From the NCBI RefSeq assembly GCF_014647595.1, contig NZ_BMPM01000002.1:496001-560000 (forward strand): 64,000 bases of DNA, given 5' to 3'. Positions 7,897 through 16,815 of the stretch are shown one piece after another (the first letter of the stretch is position 1; every line of letters starts with the position of its first letter). Origin of the DNA: Paenarthrobacter histidinolovorans. GTDB taxonomy: Bacteria > Actinomycetota > Actinomycetes > Actinomycetales > Micrococcaceae. A program made the position numbers and the translations under genes. The notes under the pieces are model-generated. The model ran no database searches and was not told the DNA's origin. It worked only from the letters and a program-made list of their open reading frames with translations.

Positions 7897-8319
7897 TCAG
7901 GCGTTGATTTCCTGCCTCTGCCCGCTGGATTGGATCTCAATGCGCCGTGGCTTGGCCTTCTCGGCGACGGGGATGCGGAGTGTGAGTACCCCTGCGTCGT
8001 AGTTGGCCTGGACGCCTTCGGTGTCCAAAGTGTCACCCAGGATGAGTTGCCGGCTGAAGACACCCTGCGGGCGTTCGGCGGCAATCATCTCCGTGTTCTC
8101 GCCTGCGGGCGACTTCCGTTCTGCCTTTACCGTCAGGACGTTCCGTTCGACATCCAACTCCACCGAATCAGGGCTTACGCCAGGCAGATCGAAGGCAACA
8201 ACGAATTGTCCGTCCTCCTGCCATGCATCCATCGGCATTCCGGCCGGGCGTGCTGTTGTGCCAAAAACCTGTTGGGCGAGCCTGTCGAATTCGCGGAACG
8301 GGTCAGTGCGCATCAGCAT
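7897..8319 (-). CDS. Small heat-shock protein, Hsp20/alpha-crystallin family
   Basis: This 140-residue cytoplasmic holdase has a short N-terminus with [15 protein letters not shown]. The alpha-crystallin domain runs from about residue 35 ([17 protein letters not shown]) and contains NVLTVKAER. The A-x-x-x-n-G-v-L signature is seen as [17 protein letters not shown]. The gene diverges from a MerR/HspR-type regulator, with a well-spaced promoter between them, which suggests direct repression relieved by heat. The J-domain gene and the 125-residue gene follow on the same strand. Confidence 0.95.
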   Translation of the reverse strand: MLMRTDPFREFDRLAQQVFGTTARPAGMPMDAWQEDGQFVVAFDLPGVSPDSVELDVERNVLTVKAERKSPAGENTEMIAAERPQGVFSRQLILGDTLDTEGVQANYDAGVLTLRIPVAEKAKPRRIEIQSSGQRQEINA

Positions 8320-8399
8320 TTGGTTCTCACTCCTTTGGTTTGATGCTGATTCTGTTGTTGGTCCCAGCCTGCTGTATCTGTGTTGGCTGGTATAGATTT

Positions 8400-8428
8400 T
8401 TTATAGCACTGGTGAGAGAGTGGTGCAA
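8400..8428 (-). promoter_or_regulatory. Consensus-like promoter of hsp20
   Basis: Read on the minus strand, TTGCAC (8428-8423) and TATAAA (8405-8400) are 17 bp apart. The spacer contains two ACTGGTG/AGTGGTG-like half-sites 11 bp apart that could be bound by the divergent MerR protein. The classical HAIR inverted repeat of HspR is not seen. Confidence 0.6.
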
Positions 8429-8459
8429 GTAGTTTTTTAGTAGATCCTCGGAGGTTTTG

Positions 8460-8888
8460 ATGGCGGTTACGGATCGCGCGACTTCTGCCGAAGAGCACGA
8501 CGGCGGACCGGTCGCCCCTGCTTTCAGCGGCGACGCGGCGGGTTCCGGTGATGGGCGGAGCGTTTACGCGATCTCCGTCGCCGCGGAACTGGTGGGCACC
8601 GGCCAGCAGAACATCCGGCAGTACGAGCGCAAAGGCCTGCTCACCCCAGACAGGACCGACGGCGGCACTCGCCGCTACAGCGAAAACGACCTGGCCACGC
8701 TGCGCCGGATCGGGGTGTTGCTCGATGAAGGGCTGAATCTGGCCGGGGTGAAACGTGTGCTGGAGCTGGAAGAGGCCAATCGTGGGCTGACGGAGGACAA
8801 CCGGGGTCTGAGCGAGCACAACGAGGAGCTCAGGGCGGACAACCGGGGGTTGCGGAAGGATTTGAAGGCGGCGCGGGGTGGGGGCTAG
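8460..8888 (+). CDS. MerR-family regulator, HspR-like
   Basis: This protein has 142 residues. After a disordered, acidic N-terminus of about 35 residues comes a MerR winged helix: YAISVAAELVGTGQQNIRQYERKGLLTPDRT, then GTRRYSENDLATLRRI. A C-terminal coiled coil consists of an imperfect heptad-like repeat, where LTEDNRGLSEHNEELRADNR recurs around N-R-G-L. It lacks the cysteines of metal-sensing MerR proteins, which fits HspR. The ATG at 8460 has GGAGG five bases upstream. It diverges from hsp20, its likely target. Confidence 0.87.
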   Translation: MAVTDRATSAEEHDGGPVAPAFSGDAAGSGDGRSVYAISVAAELVGTGQQNIRQYERKGLLTPDRTDGGTRRYSENDLATLRRIGVLLDEGLNLAGVKRVLELEEANRGLTEDNRGLSEHNEELRADNRGLRKDLKAARGGG

Positions 8889-8943
8889 GTGGACACAACG
8901 CGAACGGTCGGCTCCGTTGTCGGGGCCAGCCATCCATGGAGTT

Positions 8944-10839
8944 CTAGAGGATCGCGGTCATGCCATTCCACCCTTGACCGATGACTCGGCCGCTGGGCCA
9001 TATGGCGCTGCCACTACCTGAAAAGAGCCACATAGCACCCGATGAGTCGCGGGCCATCACGTCGGCTTTTCGATCGCCGCTGAAATCACCTGGACCGAAC
9101 ACGGCCGTCATGCCGTTCCAGCCTTGGCCGTACTGCATCGTTGGGTACCACCCGCCTGCACCATTCCCGGGGTAGAGCCAAAGGCGACCGCCGGAATCGC
9201 GGGCCATGACGTCGGAGGCGCCGTCGGAGTTAAAGTCACCCACACCCATGATGTCCGTCATGATCGACCAGCCGGACCCAATCCGCGACTGAGCGAGCCA
9301 ACCGCCCTTTCCATTTCCGGGGTACAGCCACAAAACACCGCCAGAGTCTCGAGCTACAACGTCAGGTTTCCCATCACCATTGAAATCGCCTACACCCGTA
9401 ATGGCCGTCATGACGTTCCAGCCTGATCCGACCTGCACCCGTGGCGACCAACCACCCGCCCCATTTCTAGGGTAGAGCCAGAGAGCGCCAGCGGAATCGC
9501 GAGCCAAGACGTCGGAATATCCGTCGCCATTGAAGTCTCCGGGCGCAAGGATAGCCGTCATGACATTCCAGCCCTGGCCAACTTGCCGCCTGCTGAGCCA
9601 TCCGCCGGCACCGTCGCCAGGATAGAGCCAGAGTGCGCCAGCGCCATCGCGGGCCAAAACGTCAGCTTCCCGCCCACCGGTGAAGTCATTCTTCACGGGC
9701 TGCAGGTCAGCGGGCTGGATCACAGTTACCGAAGCGCTGCCCTGATTGGCGACATAGGTTGCTCCCGTGCGCTCATTGACAGCCGTGGCCACAGGGTGAA
9801 CCCCAGTTCGGACAACCGACGCGGTGTTGGATGAATCAATGACGACAACACCGCCGCCGCTCAGCGTCGCGTATGTTCTTTGTCGGATGGAGTCCACAAC
9901 CAAGGAGGTCGGCTTGCTGGAAATGCTGAGCTGACCGATTTTGCTCCGCGTTGCTGGGTTAACCAACACGATAGAGGAGTCCCCCGCGGCGCTCGAGGAT
10001 TCGACGAAGACTGTTCCCGTCCAGGAATCAACAGCCACCTTTCCGAATGTCTCATTCGCCTGGTAGTCGAGGCTTGAGTAATTGGAGTTGTCCACAAGCC
10101 CCAGCTCGCTTTGCGGGCTGCCAAGGTAACTACCAGCCACCGACCGATATACATCATTGGTGTTTGTGTTCACAGCATGCCCAACGGCAACGCTGGTCCC
10201 GAGGACGTATACGTCCTTAGCATTTGTTTGCCCATCGATGACCGTCAGTGCCCCATTGGTAGTCACGAAGGCCTTGTTCCTGAGGGGTTCAACGACGACG
10301 GTTAGAGGAGTGGACGTGTAGTAGGGAATGTCCACCGTCGAATTGCCCGAAAATGGGTCGATGACAGTGATCCCATTGCTGTAGGCAACGTACACCTTCC
10401 AGGAAAACCGGTTGACGGCAACAATTCGGGGATTGGGGCCCGTCGCTACCCTGTCCGAAATCGAAGTGCCGTCCATGATGACCACCGAGCCATTGGCGCC
10501 ATTCTTGCCGGCAACGCTGATGTAAGCCGTGCTCGTTCCTCGAGTCGCAACGCCCTGAGCGACGCCTCCGACGTCGACTGTCACCACCTCGCGCGTTTCT
10601 GCATCGATGACTGAAACCCCGCTGTCGGTGGCAACCTAGACATCCCCGTTTTCAGCGACGGCAATGTCGTGCGGAGCTGTGCCCACGGCGACATCAACCG
10701 ATGTCGAGTCGGCCACTGCCGGCGAGCCAACCATCAACGAAACTGCCAGCGAGGCAACGACGGCGAATGCCGCCGTCGTGCGCTTTAGGCGTGATTTTCC
10801 AACTCCGGACACAGCTGTACCGGACGCGACAGAACCCAT
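8944..10839 (-). pseudogene. Secreted beta-propeller plus FG-GAP/VCBS repeat protein, interrupted by one amber codon
   Basis: One frame of about 632 codons runs from an ATG at 10839 (preceded by a G-rich ribosome site) to 8944, broken only by TAG at 10638-10636. It encodes a signal peptide (KRTTAAFAVVASLAVSLMVG...AVAD), then YncE-like propeller strands such as GVSVIDAETREVV and GGVVVIDSS. Next come five FG-GAP/VCBS repeats of about 50 residues with GDFNGDGYSDVLARDS-type calcium loops. Reading through gives ENGDV-stop-VATDSG, where a Tyr codon changed by one base (TAC to TAG) would restore the usual VYVAT strand. It is either a very recent pseudogene or a sequencing error. Confidence 0.85.
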
Positions 10840-11267
10840 GGGACCCCCGAGAATTGAGACGCGACTGTCGCGTCGATGAGCGGAGTCTACAGGGCGGTCA
10901 GGAAACTCACAGAATCAGTCCGGACTGGCAATCGTGTGCTCCGAGCAAAATTAGTGCTTCTACGTACATCGATCCGGGCGACCGAAAGGCACCAGAAACC
11001 ACATTAGGCCCCAAGTCTGTGGCCCAACGTAACAACGTTGTCACCGCATCTCAACAGCTGGCGAACATGGCGGACCAACTGTTCCCGACAACGGCGCCAA
11101 CCCCAAACCGACGGCGACGGCGACGGATCGAACCGATGCCAGCCGCCGCCGTTTTACGTTAGATCCCCATGCCCGCGAACCCGTACCCCCACCTGTTAAC
11201 CCACTCTTCCCCCGCAGGCCACCCCCGCGCACCCAGTAAGCCAACCGCCGCGACCACCGTTGAAGGC
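10840..11267. other. Intergenic region between the propeller pseudogene and the glycosyltransferase
   Basis: No convincing gene is seen in this 428-bp divergent region. It contains GTAACAACGTTGTCAC at 11029-11044, a near-perfect palindrome that could be an operator. From 11169 it also carries an in-frame extension of the glycosyltransferase that looks non-coding (Pro/His-rich). Confidence 0.5.
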
Positions 11268-12437
11268 GTGAGGATCGCAATCGTCGCCGAATCATTCCTG
11301 CCACTGATGAATGGGGTAACCCACTCGATACTGCGGGTGCTGGAGCATCTGCAAGAGCGTGGGGATGAGGTGATGGTGATCGCGCCGTCGACCTCGGACA
11401 CTGATGTTTCGAGCGTCGAGAAGGGTGCGCATGTGCATCGGCTTCCCTCGGTGCCGCTGGCCGGTTATACGAATGTTCGGGTTGCGTTGGGCGGTGTGAA
11501 TCGGGTCAAGCGAATCCTTGCCGATTTCTCGCCCGACGTCGTTCACCTCGCTTCTCCTTTCGTTCTCGGCTGGCGTGCCGTGCAGGCCGCCCATCAGCTC
11601 GGCATCCCGACTGTCGCGATCTACCAAACCGAGGTTCCCAGCTACGCCGCCCGATACGGCGTGCCGTTCCTAGAGAACTGGGCCTGGAACCGCGTGGACA
11701 ACATCCACCTCCTGGCCACCCGGACCCTGGTGCCGTCCACGTTCGCGCTGAACCAGTTGCGCGGACGCGGCATCCTGCGCGTGGACATGTGGCGTCGCGG
11801 TGTGGATACCGCGCGTTTCAATCCCGCAAAACGCTCGACGGCGTGGCGCAGCTCGGTGGCGCCCGACGGTCAACGAATCATCGGCTACGTCGGCCGGCTC
11901 GCGGTTGAGAAGCAGGTTGAGGACCTCGCCGTCCTGGCTGATGTCCCGAACACGAAACTGGTCATCGTCGGCGATGGTCCCCAGCGCGAAGCTCTCCAAG
12001 CCGCGCTTCCGAACGCACATTTCGCTGGCTTCCTCGGCGGTGATGCCCTGGCAGAAGCAGTCGCCGGTTTCGATCTGTTCGTCCATCCCGGAGAGTTCGA
12101 GACCTTCTGCCAGACCATCCAGGAGGCCATGGCGTCGGGGGTTCCGGTAGTCGCCACAGGTAGGGGCGGCCCCTTGGATCTGGTGGAGAACTCCCGCACC
12201 GGCTGGCTGTATGAGCCGGCAAACCTCACCCAGCTGCGCGCTTACGTCCAGGACCTGATGGGCGACGACGCCAAGCGCCGCGCGTTCGCCACGGCGGCTG
12301 CCGCTTCGGTCCAGGGCCGGACGTGGCCGGTGCTCAGCGCCGAGCTGGTGCGCCATTACAACGAAGTCATCTCCGGCGTGCCCAGTGAAACAACTGACCC
12401 CTCGGAACTCACGTCAAGCAAAGGACCCTCCTCATGA
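11268..12437 (+). CDS. Glycosyltransferase family 4, GDP-mannose alpha-mannosyltransferase type
   Basis: This protein has about 389 residues and a GT-B fold. The N-terminal domain begins RIAIVAESFLPLMNGVTHS, the acceptor side typical of MgtA/PimB-like enzymes. The C-terminal nucleotide-sugar domain has GYVGRLAVEKQVEDL and the E-x7-E region in FHPGEFETFCQTIQEAMASG. Such enzymes build mannosylated glycolipids or cell-surface glycans on the inner face of the membrane. The GTG at 11268 is chosen because the family starts at RIAIV; a longer frame from 11169 adds 33 unlike residues. Its stop overlaps the UDP-glucose dehydrogenase start by 4 bp, so the two are one operon. Confidence 0.9.
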   Translation: MRIAIVAESFLPLMNGVTHSILRVLEHLQERGDEVMVIAPSTSDTDVSSVEKGAHVHRLPSVPLAGYTNVRVALGGVNRVKRILADFSPDVVHLASPFVLGWRAVQAAHQLGIPTVAIYQTEVPSYAARYGVPFLENWAWNRVDNIHLLATRTLVPSTFALNQLRGRGILRVDMWRRGVDTARFNPAKRSTAWRSSVAPDGQRIIGYVGRLAVEKQVEDLAVLADVPNTKLVIVGDGPQREALQAALPNAHFAGFLGGDALAEAVAGFDLFVHPGEFETFCQTIQEAMASGVPVVATGRGGPLDLVENSRTGWLYEPANLTQLRAYVQDLMGDDAKRRAFATAAAASVQGRTWPVLSAELVRHYNEVISGVPSETTDPSELTSSKGPSS

Positions 12438-13819
12438 AGATTTCCGTGATCGGCTGCGGCTACCTGGGCGCAGTCCACGCAGCAACGCTTGCGTCCATGG
12501 GCCACACCGTGGTGGGTATCGACGTCGATGCCTCCAAAGTTGAGCAGCTCAACAAGGCGCTGGCCCCCTTCCACGAACCCGGCCTGGATGAGCTCCTCAA
12601 GGACGGCCGCACCACGGGCCGGCTCGTGTTCACCACGGACTTCGCCGAAGCTGCGGACGCGCAGGTGCATTTCCTTTGCGTGGGTACCCCGCAGTCCAAA
12701 ACCTCGGACACCGCGGACCTCTCCTACCTGATGGGCGCCACGAGGAGCCTCCTGCCGCACTTGGCGAAGGGTGCCGCCGTCGTTGGCAAATCGACTGTGC
12801 CGGTAGGCACGGTGGAGACGCTTCGCGCGGTGCTGGCCAGGCGCTCGGACGTGCTCCTGGGCTGGAATCCGGAGTTTTTGCGCCAAGGCACCGCGGTGAA
12901 GGACTCGCTGGTTCCTGACCGCCTCGTTTACGGCGTCCCGGGCGGCAAGGGTGCCGCCGCAGGTGCGCCCATTACCGCCGTTTTGGATGCGGTGTACGAG
13001 CCCCTGATTTGTGCCGGCATCCCGCGACTGGTCTGCAACTTCGCTACCGCGGAGCTGATCAAGTCGGCGTCGAACGCGTTCCTGGCCACGAAGGTCAGCT
13101 TCATCAACGCGATGGCTCAACTGTGCGACGCGTCGGGCGCGGACGTCAGTGAGCTCAGCGAGGCGATGGGCCTGGATCCGCGAATCGGCAACCGCTATCT
13201 GCACGCCGGACTGGGCTTCGGCGGCGGCTGCCTGCCCAAGGACATCCGCTCGTTCCGGGCACAGGCGCGCGAGCTGTCGGTGCCGTCCGTTGATGAGTGG
13301 ATGGCCTTGGTCGATTCGGTGAACCTGGATCAGCGATCCCGCGCGGTGGAGGTGTCGCGCGACATGTGCCGCGGCTTCCTGTCCGGCCGAACCGTCACGA
13401 TCCTCGGCGCCGCCTTCAAACCGGACACCGACGACATCCGCGACTCCCCCGCCCTGGACGTCGCCCAGCAACTCGCCGACGCCGGCGCGCACGTGACCGT
13501 CACCGACCCCAAAGCCATCAACAACGCCTGGATCCGTTACCCGCAGATCCGTTTCGAGGCCTCCACCAAACGCGCCCTCGAAGGCGCCGAACTGGTGCTG
13601 CTGCTCACCGAATGGGACGAATACGTTTCGCTGTCGCCTTCCGTAGTTGGATCACTGGTACGACGCCGGATGGTGCTGGACGCTCGAAACGTACTGGACG
13701 CTGAGGCTTGGCGCGCCGCCGGTTGGACGGTCCGCGGCTTGGGCACGGGCGCTTCGGTGGTTGTTGGCGAGGATGGCCCAGCCGGCCGTGCCGACAGGAA
13801 GCGGCACGCGCGGGCGTAG
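12434..13819 (+). CDS. UDP-glucose 6-dehydrogenase
   Basis: This 461-residue enzyme oxidises UDP-glucose twice with NAD+ to UDP-glucuronate, a precursor of acidic surface polysaccharides. An N-terminal Rossmann motif, VIGCGYLGAVHAATLASMGH, includes the glycines at residues 7, 9 and 12. The central dimer helix carries NAFLATKVSFINAMAQLC, and the catalytic cysteine is in GFGGGCLPKD near residue 263. The C-terminal UDP-binding domain has LGAAFKPDTDDIRDSPALD. It is translationally coupled (ATGA) to the preceding glycosyltransferase, so both probably serve surface glycan synthesis. Confidence 0.96.
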   Translation: MKISVIGCGYLGAVHAATLASMGHTVVGIDVDASKVEQLNKALAPFHEPGLDELLKDGRTTGRLVFTTDFAEAADAQVHFLCVGTPQSKTSDTADLSYLMGATRSLLPHLAKGAAVVGKSTVPVGTVETLRAVLARRSDVLLGWNPEFLRQGTAVKDSLVPDRLVYGVPGGKGAAAGAPITAVLDAVYEPLICAGIPRLVCNFATAELIKSASNAFLATKVSFINAMAQLCDASGADVSELSEAMGLDPRIGNRYLHAGLGFGGGCLPKDIRSFRAQARELSVPSVDEWMALVDSVNLDQRSRAVEVSRDMCRGFLSGRTVTILGAAFKPDTDDIRDSPALDVAQQLADAGAHVTVTDPKAINNAWIRYPQIRFEASTKRALEGAELVLLLTEWDEYVSLSPSVVGSLVRRRMVLDARNVLDAEAWRAAGWTVRGLGTGASVVVGEDGPAGRADRKRHARA

Positions 13820-13827
13820 TTCGCGGA

Positions 13828-14502
13828 TCAGCGGTCGCGTGAGGAGGCTTCCTCCGGAGGCATCAGCCTGGGTTGTTCGGGAAGAGAGTTGTCAATGATC
13901 CGTGTGGCACGCGTCCACGGCCGGGCCTGTTCAAAGTAGAGCCGCTGCCCACCGACGTACCGCCGCATCGAGTGGTGTTCAGGGTCCGGGTTGCTGCCGT
14001 CCCTGGCGGACATGCGCCTGGCAGTTTCCGCGAAGGGAACATCGAGGAAGACGGAGTAGTCCCAGTGCCCGGCCATCCGGTCGCGGTGGAGGAACATTCC
14101 CTCCACAAGGACAATCGCATCGTCCGGAGCTTTGCAGGGTTCGGTGTGTAGCCGGACATTCTTTCGGGCATCTGTGACAGCCGGGCAATAAACGCCGTCT
14201 CCGCCCTTCCTGAGGGGCGTCAGGACATACTTCTCCAAAGCTGCGTAGTCGTAGGTGTCCAACCAGAATCCCTCGGGCGATGACCGGCCCCTGCGGTGTC
14301 GGACTTCCTGCAGATTGAGGAAGTCATCCACATGAATGGTCAGGACCGGACGGGCCTGGGACATCGTGAGCGCCCCCGACAACCCGCCGGCGAACGTTGA
14401 TTTTCCGCTGCCATCCACGCCGTCAATGCCAACGAGTTGCCGCCCGGAACCCAGGTCCTCGAGGTCCTCTGCGAGCAATCTGAAAAGCCCGGCCCTGGTC
14501 AT
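13828..14502 (-). CDS. Uridine kinase-like P-loop kinase
   Basis: This protein has about 224 residues. A Walker A motif in VGIDGVDGSGKSTFAGGL lies near the N-terminus, HVDDFLNLQ matches the substrate-binding Asp region of uridine/pantothenate kinases, and VEGMFLHRDRMAGHWDYSVFL is the Walker B-like strand. Arg-rich RRMSARDG is the lid. Members phosphorylate small nucleosides or related alcohols in the cytoplasm, but the exact substrate is unclear. The ATG at 14502 is chosen because GGGGAAG precedes it by about eight bases. It converges with the UDP-glucose dehydrogenase gene, leaving only 8 bp between stops. Confidence 0.85.
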   Translation of the reverse strand: MTRAGLFRLLAEDLEDLGSGRQLVGIDGVDGSGKSTFAGGLSGALTMSQARPVLTIHVDDFLNLQEVRHRRGRSSPEGFWLDTYDYAALEKYVLTPLRKGGDGVYCPAVTDARKNVRLHTEPCKAPDDAIVLVEGMFLHRDRMAGHWDYSVFLDVPFAETARRMSARDGSNPDPEHHSMRRYVGGQRLYFEQARPWTRATRIIDNSLPEQPRLMPPEEASSRDR

Positions 14503-14655
14503 CGTGTTGTCTTCCCCAAGCATCCACCCATGGTGGCACAGGACGAGTAATCCCATGTGGCACGTAATATGCGACTTTTTCCATCCGGACCTTCCGGCGG
14601 GTGTTAGGGTCGCACCACGCGCCATCGCATCGGCGCACTACAAGGGGGCATTACT

Positions 14656-15396
14656 TTGCACAAACTATTTTCGCGCGCCGAAAAACAGTCAGGATCCAGC
14701 CGGGGTACTCGCCCCAAGGCACTTGGCATCGCGGCCATGGGATCACTTTTCATCCTGCTGACGGCCTGCGCACCGATCGGAACTGCCAGCTCAGTGAGCA
14801 GCTCCAGCGGTTCGCCGTCCACCACCTCATCGCCAAAGCCCACACCAACACCCACAAAGATCTCGGGAACGTCCTGTTCCGCGGAGAAGAAGACCCAGGT
14901 CCTGGCGGGTGAGACGTATGTTTGCGCCGTGGATCAGGCCGGGAAACTGACCTGGTTGGACTCCGCGACGGCGCAGGCTCTGAATGACCAGCGTGCGGCC
15001 TCGGCAAAAGCCGTGGCGGATAAGGCAGCTGCAGACAAGGCGGCAGCGGACCAGGCAGCCGCTGCCAAGGCTGCAGCTGACAAAGCCGCAGCAGACAAGG
15101 TGGCAGCGGACAAGGTGGCAGCGGACCAGGCAGCGGCCGCGAAAGCTGCGGCTGACCAGGCGGCAGCCAACGCCGCCGCCAAGGCCGCCCCGGTTGCGCC
15201 GGCAGCGCCGGCAGCGCCGGTCCAAAGCGGATGCGACCCGAACTATGCCGGTGCCTGCGTGCCGGTTGACTCCGACGTCGACTGCGCCGGCGGTAAAGGC
15301 AACGGTCCGTCGTACGTCCGCGGGCCCGTGACGGTGATCGGTTCGGACATCTACGGCCTGGACAACGACCACGACGGAATCGGCTGCGAAAAATAG
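14656..15396 (+). CDS. Lipoprotein with Lys/Ala-rich linker and Excalibur-type calcium domain
   Basis: This 246-residue protein begins at a TTG with GGGGG upstream. A lipobox-like LLTAC follows a hydrophobic segment at about residues 28-40, so Cys would be lipidated and the protein anchored outside. After a Ser/Thr/Pro-rich stretch come about twelve KAAAD-type pentapeptide units (residues 115-175), likely a long stiff wall-spanning helix. The C-terminal domain has DVDCAGGKGNGPSYV and DNDHDGIGCEK, the D-x-D-x-D-G-x-x-C-E signature of the Excalibur calcium-binding domain. The function of such domains is not settled; cell-wall or nuclease-associated roles are known. Confidence 0.85.
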   Translation: MHKLFSRAEKQSGSSRGTRPKALGIAAMGSLFILLTACAPIGTASSVSSSSGSPSTTSSPKPTPTPTKISGTSCSAEKKTQVLAGETYVCAVDQAGKLTWLDSATAQALNDQRAASAKAVADKAAADKAAADQAAAAKAAADKAAADKVAADKVAADQAAAAKAAADQAAANAAAKAAPVAPAAPAAPVQSGCDPNYAGACVPVDSDVDCAGGKGNGPSYVRGPVTVIGSDIYGLDNDHDGIGCEK

Positions 15397-15415
15397 GCTG
15401 TCGCTGGTCATGGAC

Positions 15416-15456
15416 AAGATGATCTATGCACAGATAGTCTGTGCATAGATCATCTT
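15416..15456 (+). promoter_or_regulatory. 41-bp perfect palindrome, probable MarR operator
   Basis: AAGATGATCTATGCACAGA (15416-15434) is followed by TAG and then its exact reverse complement (15438-15456). The site ends 15 bp before the SRPBCC gene, and the ribosome site GAGGAGG follows. Its symmetry and position point to binding by the MarR protein encoded at the end of the operon. Confidence 0.8.
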
Positions 15457-15471
15457 ATCGAGGAGGCAGCC

Positions 15472-15888
15472 ATGTGGGACTACGAACACAGCGTTGAGAC
15501 CGAAGCGGCACCACAGGACATCTGGCGGCTGTGGGCCGACGTCGAAAATTGGGGCGACTGGAACGCTGAGATCGAGCGGATCGAGATCAACGGCCCCTTC
15601 GCAGCGGGCACAACCATCCTGATGACGCCACCTGGCGAGGACCCTATCCCACTGCAGCTCGCCGAGGTGGTGCCGGGTGAGCTTTTCGTTGACGAGGCTC
15701 AATTCGACGGCTTGCTGCTGCGGACCACCCACCGCATCGAAAAGCTCGACGGCGGCCGCGTCCGGGTCACGTACCGGATGGAGATCTCCGGCGCCGGGGC
15801 AGACGAAACCGGGCCCGCGGTCGGCCCTGGCATCACAGCCGATTGGCCCCGGACCATGGCTTCCCTCGTCGAACTCGCACAGCGCTGA
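15472..15888 (+). CDS. SRPBCC-family (polyketide cyclase/START-like) protein
   Basis: This 138-residue soluble protein has the helix-grip fold pattern: HSVETEAAPQDIW-type start (YEHSVETEAAPQDIWRLWAD), WNAEIERIEINGPFAAGTT, and a C-terminal helix in ITADWPRTMASLVELAQR. The family binds hydrophobic small molecules and is seldom an enzyme by itself. The ATG follows GAGGAGG, and the stop codon overlaps the MarR start by one base. This suggests a small ligand-responsive pair in which the SRPBCC protein may bind or detoxify the compound sensed by MarR. Confidence 0.9.
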   Translation: MWDYEHSVETEAAPQDIWRLWADVENWGDWNAEIERIEINGPFAAGTTILMTPPGEDPIPLQLAEVVPGELFVDEAQFDGLLLRTTHRIEKLDGGRVRVTYRMEISGAGADETGPAVGPGITADWPRTMASLVELAQR

Positions 15889-16316
15889 TGCCGCTCAGCC
15901 CCGGCGAAAGTCCCGGATTCCTGCTGTGGCACGCTACGCTTCGCTGGCAACGCGAGGTAGCGGCAGCCCTGGCCCCGCACGGCATCACCCACGTGCAGTT
16001 CGTCCTGTTGGCGTGCACCTGGTGGCTCAACAAAGAGGGCGGGTATCCCAATCAGCTTGCGGTGGCCCGTCAGGCTGGCACTGATGTGAAGATGGCGTCG
16101 CAGGTTCTGCGCACCTTGGAACAGAAGGGCCTCATAGAACGCGAAGTGGACCCTGCGGACACCCGGTCCAAACGACTACGCGTCACAGCGATGGGATCCG
16201 AGCTGGCTCCGCTTGCCATTGCCGCCGTTGAACTCGCCGACGCCCAATTCTTCGGGCCTTCCTCCAGCGGTGATCTCGTCCCTCTGCTGAAGCGGTTGGC
16301 GCATCCAGAGGATTAG
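15888..16316 (+). CDS. MarR-family transcriptional regulator
   Basis: This protein has 142 residues. A winged helix-turn-helix is visible in YPNQLAVARQAGTDVKMASQVLRTL, followed by the wing EREVDPADTRSKRLRVTA. The N-terminal dimerisation helix is LLWHATLRWQREVAAAL. The ATG at 15888 forms TGATG with the SRPBCC stop, and the longer upstream frame lies inside that gene. It is likely autoregulatory through the 41-bp palindrome in front of the operon. The inducing ligand is unknown. Confidence 0.9.
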   Translation: MPLSPGESPGFLLWHATLRWQREVAAALAPHGITHVQFVLLACTWWLNKEGGYPNQLAVARQAGTDVKMASQVLRTLEQKGLIEREVDPADTRSKRLRVTAMGSELAPLAIAAVELADAQFFGPSSSGDLVPLLKRLAHPED

Positions 16317-16401
16317 CCTGCCGAATTTCGCGTCACGCGTCCGCCGTTGGCCCCACTACCCCTATGCCGGGGGTAGGGCCGACGAACGACGAGGATTTCC
16401 A

Positions 16402-16815
16402 TTGATCACGCACTTCTACCCTGTAGCCCTTCGACTACTCACCAGCATCGTCGCTGTCTGTTCTGCGGTATCGGCTACCCTCCTGGGAACGGCGCCACCC
16501 CCGGACGGCTTGAAAGTACTTGATCCCGCGGACCTGCGGGCTACCGCGGTTGTGCTCACCATGGCGCTGGGTGTGGTGGCGCCGGTAGCCGCATTGATCG
16601 CGGACCCTTTGAAGTGCCTGCTGCTGAAAGCGGGAGTGTTTGCGGCGTCCGGATTCGGCAATGCCATGATGCTCAGTCCGTTGCTGGTTGTTCCCTTTCA
16701 GCTTACTCCCGCCATGCTGGCTGTGACGTGCTCGATTGCCATGACGCTCGCTAGCATCGTCACGTTCATGGAATCCGTTGAGCGCAGGAATGCCCGACGA
16801 CGCGCCAACACCTAG
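16402..16815 (+). CDS. Hypothetical integral membrane protein
   Basis: This 137-residue protein has four hydrophobic segments: LLTSIVAVCSAVSATLL, TAVVLTMALGVVAPVAALI, LLLKAGVFAASGFGNAMML and LTPAMLAVTCSIAMTLASIV. It ends in a basic tail, RRNARRRANT. It starts at a TTG after a GA-rich ribosome site. No family was recognised. The last codons overlap the first unit of a phased octamer array that reads on the other strand. Confidence 0.65.
   Translation: MITHFYPVALRLLTSIVAVCSAVSATLLGTAPPPDGLKVLDPADLRATAVVLTMALGVVAPVAALIADPLKCLLLKAGVFAASGFGNAMMLSPLLVVPFQLTPAMLAVTCSIAMTLASIVTFMESVERRNARRRANT

Noticed and set aside
15000..15190. Tandem DNA repeat as a mobile or CRISPR element
   Set aside because: It is the coding repeat for KAAAD units in the lipoprotein.
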